Under the pieces are notes generated by a model. The model saw only the letters and a list, made by a program, of their open reading frames with translations. It ran no database searches and had not been told where the DNA came from. A program made the position numbers and the translations under genes. Of a stretch of DNA of 64,000 nt, positions 47,856-60,319 are shown one piece after another (within the stretch, counting starts at the first letter, position 1; each line of letters opens with the position of its first letter). Source of the stretch: Blattamonas nauphoetae (Eukaryota > Preaxostyla > Oxymonadida); contig JARBJD010000053.1 in assembly GCA_033064195.1 (NCBI GenBank), positions 62,001 through 126,000 on the forward strand, in the 5' to 3' direction.

Positions 47856-48987
47856 GAAAACATTTGTGTTGGGTCATCGAAAATGGTGAATGCTAAGCAT
47901 GGTGGTATGTGAAGAAGAAAGTAATCTGAATGGTTTTATGAGTTCATTCTTCATTCGTTGGAAAAAAATCGTTTTCGAAGTTCTTTGTGAAACAGAAAAA
48001 ATAAATAATTATCTTCTATCAGTCAGAGGATTATATGTCCAGATTTAGATGATGGTACTCCCATTTCTGTTTTCATTGCTCTGAGATAAGAAACAGGTCG
48101 AATGTCGGAGCAATGTGAGCGAAATCGGGAGAGACTTTTTGATCATGAAAACCGAAATATGTCGAAATCAGCAATACAGAAATCAAAATAAATTCTGCAA
48201 TTGCAATAAATCACACTAGGAAATTGTCTGGGAGAGTATGCGGATCGGGAAAAATTTGTGAGAGCGTTAGGAGGATCGTCAAAAACGGTGATTTCGACTC
48301 GTCCAATACGGCGAGAAATCAAAAGAAGAACAAAAAAAACGCGGATATATAGTCTTTGATGTCATTTCAGGGTGAAAATAAGTAATTCGGACAATTAGTG
48401 CCAGAGAAACGTCAAATCACATTTTGTCACGAAATGGCCAAAATCGGTTGATATCAATTTAAAGTTCATATCTCGATAGATTTCATACTTATGAGGGTGA
48501 CCTAATGCGGAAACATCCTTTTGAACAATATGAAAAACTGTATCTGTGAAAGTGCTGATCGGCGAATGAGGTGTTGCCTCGTTCAAGTCAGGCGAGTTTT
48601 AAATCCAAAGAACCAACAAAATCGCGAAAGATGGTCAGGGAAGGAAAGGGAAAAGAGTGAGTGGAAGCGATTGAGCTGGTTTTGAATCGTGTCAAGTGAT
48701 TGAGAGCATCATTTCAGAATTATTGTGGTCCGATCAACATTCATCTGAACGTGGGATCTCAATCGACGTTGAACTGATTGCATGTGATGCAATGAAAATT
48801 CAGAAAAATTGAAAAACCGCAACAATAACACACTGAGTAATAAATGACAGGAAGTGAAAAGGGAAACGAAACATCGGTTAGAGTCAAGTAGTCAAAAGGA
48901 ATCGTTGTTAAATCAAAAAAGACAAAAAGAAGACTATTGGCCGAAAAACAGGTGAGGAACCTGCGGCAGATGGGAATGAATCCTTAT
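47856..48987. other. gene-poor AT-rich spacer
   Basis: 1.13 kb between the SRRM1 start and the CaMKK-like stop, the longest stretch here without a recognisable gene other than the inverted-repeat element. Open frames are short (63 codons at 48395-48586, -) and have no recognisable content. A hairpin (GAATGAGG / CCTCGTTC, 48564-48584) is present, but no complete tRNA or snRNA fold was found. Confidence 0.5.
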
Positions 48988-51751
48988 TTATTTGGTGAAT
49001 GAAGTCTTGTCAGTGTTGGCTATTTTTGGATGTGTTGGGATTTTCAACAGGCGAGCTTTTCTGGTCTGATAGGGCCCGGATGAACCGAGTGAGATACAAG
49101 ATTCAGACTTCGACGAAGTCCGTGAATGAACACCTGTGTGAAGGTCGGTTGGTGAGCTGTAGGGAGATATGTAAGGAGAGCTGAACGGAGACCCAGAACA
49201 TGGACTCGGTGTTGAACTTCCGAAACGAGAGCGACTCTCTCGCCCTTCGTGAAATCGTTTGCGTCTCTCCTCCCTTTTCCGTTCTGATGGCAGACGGACA
49301 GTGCCTGGAAGGAGAACACTGTGCGACCGTTTGAGAAGTTTAGGAGATGACTGAAAGAGGTTGGTTGTGTTGTGACGGGGAAGATTCGGTTGTATGGCTT
49401 TAGCCCTAATTTTGGTAGAAGTTAACGGAATTTGAACAGAATTCGGCTTTGATTGATCAACAGAAAGAAGAGGTTCATTAAGAACTTGATCCGAGGAAAC
49501 AGAATGCGCGTTTGTAAGTAATGATGAATGTTGACTACATAATGCTGAAGCAGACACCGGAGTGATATTCACGTCCGAAATATGGGCTGTCGATTCTTCG
49601 TCCCAAAATGTTTCGTCGACCTCCTCAATCTCTGCTGCATCTTCAAACTCCGTTCCCACAAGCGACGAAAACGGCGTGGAGTGAGGAAGGGAGACTTTGG
49701 AACGAGTTTGTTTTGGGTTTACGAGGAGACCTGATTTCATTTGGCTTTGCTGGCGAATGTAGAGAGGCGCGTTCTCGGCGTCGTCTTCCCGCGACGGGTC
49801 ACTTGAGAATTGCGGTTGGCGAGGCGTGTGTTTTCGCTCTTTCCTTTCTTGGCTTTCCACTTGGGCTGGCGAGGGAGAAGGGCTGAGCGTGGCAGGACCG
49901 AAGACCGACGAGGAGAAAGTGCTGGATGAACGATTCAACGTGGAAGCGGGCTGTTGGAGAAGGCGAGGAGTGTTGTTTAATGAATTCGGGATGCGAACAG
50001 AAGACAATTGCGAATTTGTTGCAAGAGGATCATCGTCTCCGAGAAGATAAAAGATTTCCATTTCCATTGGAACTTCCTCTTCTGGGACATCAAGCTTCAT
50101 GTCTGCAGCTTTTCTGTGGTTTTCCCTTTCTTCTTCGTCATACACACCGAATTCGAAAGGATCGCGATCATCAGCACTCATCCACGAAGCACCACTCTGC
50201 ATCGACGAGCCTGCGGAAAAGAAAGAGCCAGCACTGGCCAAACTGCTGAAGCCAGATCCAATCGATGACATGCTCGATATGGACGAGGTCTCACCCGCAT
50301 CTGATTCATCTTGTTGAGTGTTCAATTGGTGTTGCTGTTGTCTCCTTTTCTGTCTCTTTTGAAGTGCCTTCATTTTGTGGCGGGAGTAGATCGATGATAA
50401 GGCAAGGGCAACGTCTGTTGGAGATACAGCCGACAGAACTGACGGTGACAGCTCGATTGGATCTGCTCCATTAGCTGTGAGCCAAGGATCATCCTAATCG
50501 ACAAAAATACAAAAAATAAGGAAAATTAGTGCGTCATACGAGGAGTTCTGCCATTGTCATTCGTGTTGATGGATTTTTGTCGAGTAGTCTCTTGATGAGA
50601 TGTCGAACACCTTCACTTGGTCTCTCAAAATCTTCTTGTGACAAGCTGTCCTCATCATCTTGCAGTTCAACGTTCCTACAAAGAATTTCGTCGTGGACAA
50701 GATCCATCTTTTTGCGAGCGAGAAGGTCGGTCTCTGCTGCATCAAGATCCAGTTCTTCCTCATTTATGGCTTTGTAGGTTAGTGTGACAGTTGATCCAAT
50801 GAATGGAACATGGCCAAACAATAAATTAAACAGGAGAATTCCGAGTGCCCAGAGATCGGCGAGAAAAGGAGAGTATCCATCTTCACGAGGGGGCACTATT
50901 GGAGAATGACTTCAAAAGGTTAAAGACTAACCGCAGCATGCTTCTGGTGGAATGAAGACTGGGGTTCCTCGAATGCCTCGTATTGTCTCGTTCTGACTAT
51001 CGTACATAATTGAGGCTCCGAAGTCACTATTTGGAAAGGGAGATAAAAAATGGGACGGAATCATGAACGAACCTCACTTTCAAGACATTGTTGTTAGATA
51101 GCAAAACATTGTCCGGTTTGATATCGTGATGTGCTATGTTGTGTTGGTGCACTGAAAGAACGAATGAATATGAGAAAATTGGACAAACAAAACGCAATTC
51201 CAGTAACCAGCTGGTGAAAATAAAAATGTACGACATCTTCAGGATAAAAACTATTGTTTCTGATTGTCAGTGTTCCGCCTTCCAAGTATTCAAGAACTGA
51301 AAATCGGAATAGTAGAATGATTGATAGAAAGAAAAGATATACCCATGTACATTTTTGAGTGTTTTGGATCATCGATGACCTCATAAAGCTTGACAAGGTG
51401 GGGATGATCCATTTGCTTCATAATTGCGACTTCTTTAGAGAGTGCTTGGAGAAATAAGAAATACATAATGAATAAATTGTTGATATTCATACAATCCATT
51501 ACCCATGTTTTCTCTTGACCACCAGATTTGCCTGAACCTTTCTTGAGTTTCTTTTTGACTTGTTTGATAGCGTAGAGAGTATCTGGATTGTCTCGAATAA
51601 AGCATAGTTTCACTTTACCATATGCGCCTTTCCCGATTGTCTTCGCGAGAATGTACTGATTCAACATTTTTCGGCCTGTTCGGCTTGAACGACGAGATTC
51701 CGCACAGACCGATTCGACGACAGAACACACAGATGCAGTTTCTGAGTCCAT
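48988..51751 (-). CDS. CaMKK / SNF1-activating-kinase-like Ser/Thr kinase, about 820 aa
   Basis: Start ATG 51751. Kinase motifs after splicing: IGKGAYGKVKL (39-49), Lys63 in YAIK, MDHPHLVKLYEVIDDP, MVLEYLEGG, catalytic loop HHDIKPDN (154-161), VSDFGAS, GTPVFIPPEA, ADLWALGILLFNLLFGHVPF, and LLDKNPSTRM followed by DPWLTANG. The DHPHLVKLYEVIDDP stretch and the WLTANGADP ending fit the CaMKK/Elm1-Sak1 group (human NVVKLVEVLDDP, HPWVTKNGEEP). At least five short introns interrupt it; the first three (51445-51522, 51297-51342 and one of about 45 nt) close in phase. The C-terminal 460 residues are disordered, with Gln, Ser and acidic stretches. The catalytic-loop Arg is replaced by His and APE by PPE. 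A role upstream of an AMPK/SNF1 kinase is family inference. Stop TAA at 48988. Confidence 0.82.
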
Positions 51752-52043
51752 CTTTGAACAACGATGAAGAGGGGACTCCAAGTATGTGAAAAACTAATGA
51801 TGATCATGCCCCTAATTCATGTTCTAGATTTCATGTTTTCTCTAGAGAGTTGATAATCAGAATGATGCGACATTTTCGTGGTTCAAGATCGCCATAGGGA
51901 TCGATTTTTTCTTCGTTCGATCGTAGATTCCTCCTAAGTGACGCATCAGGCATGAGTTCATTCTTCACTTGAAACAAGATGAGTGAAATGCCAAGAAATA
52001 AGACAAAGAACCAAGAGATAATAAAAGTGATTTTAACATCACT
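51752..52043. other. intergenic spacer between NPHP4 stop and CaMKK-like start
   Basis: 292 bp, tandem minus orientation. AT-rich, only short frames. Likely holds the CaMKK-like promoter and NPHP4 3' UTR. Nothing else seen. Confidence 0.45.
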
Positions 52044-55000
52044 CTACGCCAACACCAAACATCGTGACACAGTTGGATCATCAGTATATTCAATATCCAG
52101 AGAATAAGCCAGGATGTGTGGCGCTTCATCCAACGCTTGTTGAAGAAGAAACACCGACGCATGTTCCCTTCTCGGATAGTAACTTGGTAAGACAAGCCAA
52201 TCAAATAGTAAGTGTTGGTCATTTTCGAGAGAGAACATCTGCTGTCGGAAGAGGACAAGGTCAGTTCGATCAGTCGAAGCTCGATAGTGGATGAGTTGTT
52301 GAGTCTCACCAATTTCTTCGGGATCAGGCTGTATGGAGAGAGTAAGAATGGGTGACAGATGAAGAGGGATGAGAAGAGTGAGGTGGCGTGGATTGGAGTC
52401 GAGCTGAGTGGTGGAGAGCACACTCCACATTCGACTGACAGAGCTGTTTGTTTTATCCAAAATGGCAAGAACTGTTCTGAATGGAGCTGGGCAGAGAGAC
52501 GTTAGTGTGAATGATAACGTCTGTTTGGTGGGAGGTTTGGCTGTTGCCAGAAGAGGAGCAAGTGGAGGAATGCTGATTGACGGTGCAGTTGGGGCAGGAT
52601 CTTCTTCAAACATGAAATGTTCCGAACGTGTGCATGGAACAGCTGTGTGTCCCTCAATCGTCATCAGCGGAAGGTTGACAAGGTTGACTTCCCACACTTC
52701 GAACAAGGACGCACAATCATCGTCATTGTACAAAGCGAGAAGGACTGAATCGGAACTTTGTGAAGTTGGGATTGTGATGGTCTGAAGACCAGAGTCTGTC
52801 ACGGACGTTTTCATACTCCCCTCACTCCCTCCAACCAACCCACTCTGAATCTTCACATTCTTCACAAAAAACGCATCTGACTGTTGGAGATCGAGCCTGG
52901 ATGGAGTCATTGAGCTTGTGTATTGGTTGGTTGAGAGATCGTGTGACGAGAGGAGAGATAACACAATCTCATTCGTCTCTGAATAATACGCAGTGAATGA
53001 CCGATCCACAATCGGACTCGCCGGACACACCACGCACAAATGCAGTCCTGTCTTTTCCTTTGTGTCTTTGTCGCTGATAACAATTCTGAGGATCGCTGGA
53101 ACGAGGGTCGATAGTCGATCGTTTCGACATCCTTCCGTCCCACAAATTCGAACAATTTCGTCAGGATTCGTTTTTGGAAAGATGGGAAGGGCAGATGGCT
53201 CTCGAACAGGAAGATGTTGCTGTGGAACCGATTTTGGGTGACTTCTCGCACGTGGAATCTGATTTCGTCTGTGAATAAGTTTCGCGGTTGTCGCTTGGTT
53301 CGTCACAGCTGAAGTTGCAAGAAGATGAGTCTTCTGACCAGGCGTGACAGACACCCGATTTGGTGAGAAGGGAGTCGGAGATTGGTGGGCGGACGATCCT
53401 CGCACAAAAGTTGGGTCACCACTGGCTTCCGGTTGTTGTCCAGGCACAGCAAAATAATACCCCGATTTGGGGTTGTTTCGGACATCATTCACATCCATCA
53501 TCACTCTCGCTTGTTTCGGTTGCTGAGGAATCGAGGAGTATGAAAGTGGGCGGGTGTCGTTCAAAACTGACAGATAGTCTGTGTCAGCTGTGCCGGCGTC
53601 GAAGCTGACAAACAGGAAAGGGACGTTGAGTGTCTGTTTTGGATTGAGAGTGATTGTGTGGGTCATCGTCGCCGAGGCGAAGGGTAAGAGCGATTCCAAC
53701 TCTTTCTGAGTGAAATGGGAGCGGTGGAGATTGTGGTCTGACGATTGTCTGTTCAGAACACGTCTGAAATAATTCCCTTCTTCTTGCGACAACAAATACA
53801 AACACTTCAACGCGTTCTGATCCGAAAGACCTTTCGCTTTGAAGTGTTCGTCGAGTTCATCCACCGAAATCTCAAATTCTGATTGAACAGTCTTCGTATT
53901 TCGACAAGTGAGTTCAAAAAATATGGGTCGACCGAATGATGGGGTCAGGATGCGTGCTGTGGATGATGTCTGAAGTTTCAGCATCTCCAGATCTTGTTGC
54001 TTCTTCTTCTCAATCTCTGTTTTCCGTTCGATCGATTCTTTCGACCGCTTTTCCGTTGTCAGGCGATCCATTTTGTGCGACAACAGTTCGTCTGTTGGTG
54101 TTGGTGTGACTTCTTTCAGTGTTGGGAAGAATAACTCTCTCCACGCGAAGAATGAGTGACCGCCAGCCTCGGTTTGGGAAAGGGTCAACAAATGATCCAG
54201 AAGAGTCGTCTTCGGTGCGGTCCGTTCTCCGGCGATGTGAGAGATTGTCATGTTCAGAATCCCTCGATGTTCGTGGATGGCTGGATGGATGTGGGAAAGT
54301 TGGGAGGCAGTAACCGCAAACTGGAAGGCTGTGTGCTGTTCAGGTCCTGCCATTTGATCGTCTGGTACATCGAGAAGTGGTGGGGTCGGTCCAAAAATCT
54401 CAAGTTGGAGTGAGATCGAATGGATCTGCTGTGTCGACGAAGCGTGTGGATTTGTGTGAGGAACGAAGAAGGACAGCGGAGCATACGCAGTCCCAAATTG
54501 GAGATGAGTGTCTCCGTCGATGATGTCAATGGGAAGAAAACAGTTGGACAGATAATCTGTAAGTGTGGAAGAGTTGACAATCCCACTTTCAGATTGAGAC
54601 AGGATTCGAAAGAAGCCTATTTGGGAGACATCAGAAACCGTTGGATAGGACAATGAACGAGCCCAATCAACTTCAATTGAAGCGACAACCTCATTTTCAA
54701 TGCATGCGTTCCCACTACCTTTCAACACGATCGGAATCTGAGAGTTTTGAAGTGGAAGGATATCGGAGGGTGGAGTTGTGATGGTTGGGAGAGAGAAGAA
54801 GCGGAACGAGAAAACCGGATGTCTGGGGAAGATGGAGGTATCGAACCCGATGGACGTCAGAGTGGGAGTTTTGAACGACTGGAAGGAGATTGTGAAGAAG
54901 TGGGATAGATTCACATCAGGAGGACTGTGTGTGTTCTCTCCACAGACATTCGAAGGCAGAGTGACAGGCGGATGTGGATGGTCCATTTCCGTGATTGTCA

Positions 55001-57602
55001 CACTCTCCTTCCGATTGCTCCCTTCCACCATCTCAAACTCAATCAACACTCCCTCCTCTTTCTCTTCAACCGGCGGCGGTGGTGGTTTCTCCACAATTTT
55101 TGGTTTTGGCTGGGCTCGCTTGACCGGCCAAGGTGGACGAAGATAAACCGGAAGATTGTCGTAATCGGAGTCGGGAACCATAAGTTGGAAGGTGAGTGAG
55201 GGAGTGATTGATGTGGTGTCGCCGAGGTCGACCATTCCGGCTGGTTGAGATGAGATTGAGGTTGGGCCGCGAGTGTGATAAAGAAGTGGGGTTGGGTGGA
55301 GTTGAGAAAAGGGGAAAGAGAAGCGTGGGATAGTCTCCTTTGCTTTGATCGTCTTGGCCGTTTTTTTCCGCTTGGGGTGAATAGCGGTTTTTTCAGCTGG
55401 GCCAGCAGTGTTGGTGATGGGGAAGGTGAGAGCGGGAGAGTAAACGAATGTCGACTGGAGATTCTTGAGAGAGAGAGTCAATCCTGGTGTATCGTTCAAA
55501 GCAAGCTCTGTTTTCTTATTTCCTGACGCACATTGGATTCTCTTCTCCACTGCAAGCTCGGGTTTGATTGTCAGATCAGGCACTCCGACCAGAAGACCAT
55601 TATACACGTCTCTGTCATGATTCACAGTTTTCTTCATGTCTTTTGTTCTGGGGACACTGTATTCTGTGAACGGTGTGTAAATCTTCCAGCCCAATGCAAT
55701 CTCTTTTGTGACTTTGGCAGGCAATCCGTCGAGGATACTGTCTGTTCCTTTCGCAATCGGGATTTCGAGTTCAACAAGGACAACGAAGACGAGAGACACG
55801 TTTGGATGAGGATGGACAACGAGAGTGATTCCCTCAGACTTGTTGGCATGGTAACAAACACATTGGCGTGTTTGCTTCCCTTTCGTCACATTGATTGTCT
55901 TTCCCAAAATCAACTCGCAGGAGACGGACGACGTGATGATGGAACCGTTATGAGTCATAACGAGAAGTCGTCGTCTTGTGAGAGCTGTGTGTGAGAGATC
56001 ACTTTCCAGTCCTTGCTCGTACAGCCTGAGATACTTCATATGTCTTGCGATGACGTCGTTGAACACGGAAGGGACGAGAAGAGTCGTGTTGTTGAGCTTG
56101 AGTCTCATTGTCTCTTGGCGGACAGGATTGAGAAGGGTATTTCCGTAGACCCACGGCAGTCTTAGCACAGATCGTTTGGTTTGATGATATCCGCCAACGA
56201 TTGCCTTTTCGGGGACCACTTCAAGAACAGCTTGCTTTCGGAGTTCTGTGGGGGTCTCTTTGGACTTTGCTGATGCGATATCATCGGCAGACCAAGTTGG
56301 TTGGTCAATCCATCTGTCCGTTCGGATGGGTGGGACAAGATCCATCTGATCCTGGAAGATGATGGAGTCCGCTTCAGATTCTATGCTGAGATCAACATCG
56401 CTGTGTTGTGATTCTGGATCGTTGTAGTAATCATCATCCTCCTCTTCTTCTTCCATCGAATCGGAGGAGAGTCGTGTCTGGGTTTTGTCTTTCTTCGCGC
56501 GTTTTGGTTTCTTTTCGCTGAAAATTAGGTTCACTTTCTCACGATGTCTGATTTCGGCCTCATTATCGACGGTAAGCAGTTGTTTTGCAAATGTCGCTCT
56601 TTCGTCACGAGATTCTTTCTCCTTTTCCTTTTTGTGGACAGGTTTGTCTCCTTTGGTCTTCTTTTTCCCTTTCTCTTTGAGCATAATCTTCTTTTCTGCC
56701 TGAATTTGCTGCTTGGACTTTCGTGACGGCCCTTTTGCAGCGAGAATAGCTTCCTCTTCAGTGTTCTGTTGTGTGTGTTCTAAATGATCTTGTTTCTTTG
56801 TATTTTCTCGCAGTGCTTCGAGATCTGTTTCAAAATTCATCCGTAGAAGATGTGACACATGCAATGGAAGAAGTCCAGCGATTGTCTTGACACCATTTCT
56901 TTCATCGAAGACAGTGTGCCGGCAAAGCAAATCTGAGTAGCGAGATAGTTTTGAATGTGCACATATCTTGACAAATATGGCTGAATTTTCAAGGAGAGTT
57001 GTGGAACTCGCCGTGATAAGTTCTTGTCTGTAGATTAATGATCGAGGGGTTCCTTTCGCGATCTATGAGAATATAGTAGATTAAAAACTGATACAGGGAG
57101 CTGAAGAAAGCCTGTTGATGAAGAGGAGTTCGTGATGGTTCGAATATCATCAAGTTCTGATGGGCTAGGGAGCGCGAGAGTTGTCCAACCCAAACTGAGC
57201 TCTCTTTTCACTCTGTAGAATTGATCCAGACCTAAAATCGTAGAAAACTTTAGCTAAACCATGTAATAATACCAATAAAAACAAGTTCTATGACGAGGAC
57301 GATTGAATGAGAGATATCTGCCAAGAAGAAAAGGATGTCATTCATTTCTGCATCAAAAACTGAGGTTGACGATTCAATCGGGTCAAAAAGTCGACTTTCA
57401 TAAGTCTCACCAACGAATGATGAGGTGTTCCTATCAAAAAATGAAATATGGAGCCTGTAGTAGTTGTCAACTTGTTCAAGCCTATCTCGCTGCAAATCAA
57501 AGACAGATATGAAAATACAGATGAAAATTGAAAAATTCAGACGACTAATGTCGGTTCCTGAACTGAACTCGCCGATCCAACGAAAAGTGCGAAAGCGCAC
57601 AT
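52044..57602 (-). CDS. NPHP4: nephrocystin-4 (NPHP4), ciliary transition-zone protein, about 1780 aa
   Basis: Start ATG 57602 (MCAFALFVGSASSVQEPTLV), then short exons and one long exon (from about 57030 to 52044). The N-terminal C2-like part reads YRLHISFFDRNTSSFVGETY (human LRVSFFDVTYRHFFGRTW), then ILFFLADISHSIVLVIELV (human YFHTSLNHPHIVAVVEVV). Spliced GTPRSLIYRQELI, TLLENSAIF and VKTIAGLLPLH match human GTPRALLHPLLQD, TLIENCSLQ and LQQIPGLLPAH. The middle has a Lys/Glu-rich insert and acidic run (MEEEEEDDDYY). The C-terminal half contains the MSP/Ig-like region (RPIFFELTCRNTKTVQSEFEI; LNVPFLFVSFDAG, human AHVPFKFQSFSAG). NPHP4 organises the transition-zone gate with NPHP1 and RPGRIP1L. 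At about 1780 residues it is longer than human (1426). Stop TAG at 52044-52046. Confidence 0.9.
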
Positions 57603-57681
57603 AAACGAAATAAAAAAAAGTGAGTTGGATCTGTCAACCAATTCTAAGCTCATCGACCTCTGCTCACTCAAATTTGGATCA
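57603..57681. promoter_or_regulatory. 79-bp divergent promoter region (NPHP4 / MINDY4)
   Basis: 79 bp between the two start codons, with a poly-A run and a CCAAT string (about 57640). The two transcripts must overlap or start almost at the same place. Shared control is inferred from spacing only. Confidence 0.4.
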
Positions 57682-60043
57682 ATGAGTACCCTTGATTCAT
57701 TATCCCCACCTGTTGAGGATATTACAGAGATGATTGTCAGAGAATACCTCTCTCGGAAAGGGTTCAAAGATGTCTTAGCTGCACTTGATATTGTTCAACC
57801 AAAACGAGAAACCGGTTTGAACACTAGAAAAGACCTCAGTTCTGCACTGAGATTGGAGAAAGAGATGAAGAAGAATCGAGAAAAAGGTCTTCACAATTTG
57901 AACTCGTCATCCCAATCTCACCATTCATGAACAGAACAGCCATTCTCAACCATCCTTGAAATCCTTGTTGAGGCTCGAATCTCTCAATGTATGCGATCAC
58001 CTCTTATCTTCACCGTTTCAAGCAACAAAAGTTCCATCCACCGCCCCAACAAAGAACAGGACAAAGAAGACACTTGATCCTCTGGAACAACCAACCAAAC
58101 AGGGATCTTCATTGTCGTCTCGTCAATTATCTCCATCTGAATCTCCTTTAAATGAAATCGAAGATTTCCACCAACCAACTCCGAAGAAGAAAAAGAAAGG
58201 CACAAAAACTTCTGGAACTGAGAAATCAAAAGACTCGCCAATCGGTCTATCTCTCTCTCAATTCGATAGTCATGAACAACCTCCAGAATTGAATGAACAA
58301 GGTAAGAGCTCTACACAATCAGTGATCATAACTGAAGACACCATGAACAAGCCTTCTGTTCGCAAAGACAGAGCAGTAAGACAACAAAACAGCCCTCGGA
58401 TGGATTCAGAATCTCCAAAACTTCAAAACGATTCCTTGTTCTCTCACACTGACAAGCAAACGTCTACAGAAGTGAAAAAAGCAATACCAGCTGTGAAAAA
58501 AGCTCAACGATTTGGAGAAAATGACAATGTTCCGTCTATTCGAGCAAAAACCACAGACGAATCGACAAGACCTCTCAGACGAGGAGTTGTCAAAAGAAAA
58601 GAAGATTCGCCAACGCAACTTACAAAAACCAGTGATAATATCATGAATATGATGGAAGATGTGCTGTCTGATGATGATTTGAAGGGAGGAAGTTCTGTTA
58701 ATCGAACTATCAAACCACATCCCTCAAACGAAAGAGATTCGCACACAACACCACAATCTCACGGGACTGCAACGTGGACTCGCATACCCCCTTCTGAATT
58801 GGTTTCTCTCCACAAACTCCTCTTTGGAGCAAACAGAGCCAAAGGATTCGCCATTGCTTGGAAGCAAGGATTCATTTTCCGAAAAAGTGATGATGGGAAC
58901 AGTTATGGACTCATCCAACTTGAAGGTGGACCTTGTGGTATTATAGCATCCGTTCAAGCGGAAATAATTGCAGAAATCAAAGACCGTAGCCGAAAAATCA
59001 AGCCAGGTTCGTCAGCCGCAAAGGGTATCCTTGGGCGACTGACAAACTTCCCCTCATCTGCACAAGATATCAGCACTATCGATTTCCCATCACCCTTCCA
59101 AAAAGATCTTTTGGTTTCTGCCCTTTCGTTGATCCTTTGGCGAGCGAGAAAAGGAGACACAGTCTTTCTCGTTCGCCCATCATCTGCCCGCACCAGAGCC
59201 GTTGAAAACCAAACCGATATTTCGGTGATGTCGGCATCATTCGATTCAACGTCATGTTCAAGCCTGGACGAGGTGATGTATCAAATTGAAGCCAATTTAG
59301 ACGTGTATCGACTCGACTTTGGAGTCATCTCGTTCGTGCTCTCTCTTCTCCTCTCCCACGGTCTGTCAGAAATCAAAATGGAGATGGGGATGGAATGTGA
59401 GCGAGGCATGATTGATGACAGAGAATATGCTTGTCAGGAACTTGTCAATCTTCTCCTTGTCGGCAAGGCATACACACATTGTTTTGATGGGGTCAGAACA
59501 TTTGATGGAAACACAGCTAGTGAGCGAGTGGAACTGGTCGGAATCCCGACTCGCTCTCGAATTGGATTTTTGTCGATTTTTGAGTTCTATTCTCAGATGG
59601 AGGTGGGTCGGAATTTGAAGTTGGGCGAGGCTGGTGTGTGGGTTATTCTTTACGAGAGCCACTACTCTGTCCTGTTTGTCGGACGAGATGGGGAGAGAAA
59701 GGTGGAAGACCTGTGGGAAGAAAGAGAGGGGAAGAGGCAGAACATTGATTTCTGGTATTACGATCCGCTTGGAAAGCAGGAAGAGACTATTCGGATGAGT
59801 GTTGGTATGAACGAGGCGCGACAACTTCTTTTGTTTTGGGAGTGGAATGTTTTGTTGGGATTTTGGTGGGAATTCTGGATTCATTTCTCTCTTTTCTCTC
59901 ATCTTGTCATTCTTCATCACTTCTTTTCAGTCCCTTCACCACCACCGTCCACTCAACATGTGGTCTCTCCTATCGAGCAGGTCCTCTCAACACTCCTTCC
60001 TCACTCACACTGCATTTGGAATGGACACGACCCAGTTTTGTAG
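57682..60043 (+). CDS. MINDY4: MINDY-4 (FAM188B) Lys48-ubiquitin deubiquitinase, 714 aa
   Basis: Exons 57682-57886, 57935-57988, 58032-59804 and 59931-60043 give exactly 715 codons. The N-terminus ITEMIVREYLSRKGFKDVL matches the LisH-like start of MINDY4 (VREFLSRKGLKKT) and is followed by a disordered Lys/Ser-rich linker. The catalytic domain is at about residues 335-714. GGPCGIIASVQA has the nucleophile Cys388, YACQELVNLLLVGKA matches human YCTQELVNLLLTGKA, GFLSIFEFYSQMEVG matches GFLSLFEHYNMCQVG, and ESHYSVLF carries His630. The end IWNGHDPVL matches VNWNGSDPIL. The last intron (59805-59930) is 126 nt without a stop, so retention would add 42 residues. MINDY enzymes trim Lys48-linked chains. 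All key residues are present, so activity is expected. Confidence 0.93.
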
Positions 60044-60319
60044 CTCTGAATCGTCTCTTGATGTGATCCCACAATACGGAACAGAATTCAGATTGATCAC
60101 AACTGATGAACGGATTAGATCTGTCTTCATTTTCTTAAATCGTCACTTTTATTGGATGTGATCTTTTTTCGTTTTGATATTGATTTTGTATCTTTCTTGT
60201 CATTGAATGAGTATTTCTCACCTATTTTGTTGGTTATTGGCGTATATTTCACGTTAACCGCTTCATTACGTCGAATCATCTCATGTTGGATGTGAATCAG
60301 AAATGAGAATGGTGCGATC
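60044..60319. other. intergenic spacer before TTC1
   Basis: 276 bp, tandem plus orientation, AT-rich. No recognisable gene or RNA. Confidence 0.45.

Noticed and set aside
48395-48586. 63-codon minus frame in the gene-poor spacer
   Set aside because: It is short, has an unremarkable composition, and no splice partners or homology pattern were seen.
48555-48610. Possible tRNA (GTTCAAGTC with flanking GCCT/AGGC)
   Set aside because: The loop is too long for a T arm, and no matching 5' acceptor strand or A box lies upstream.
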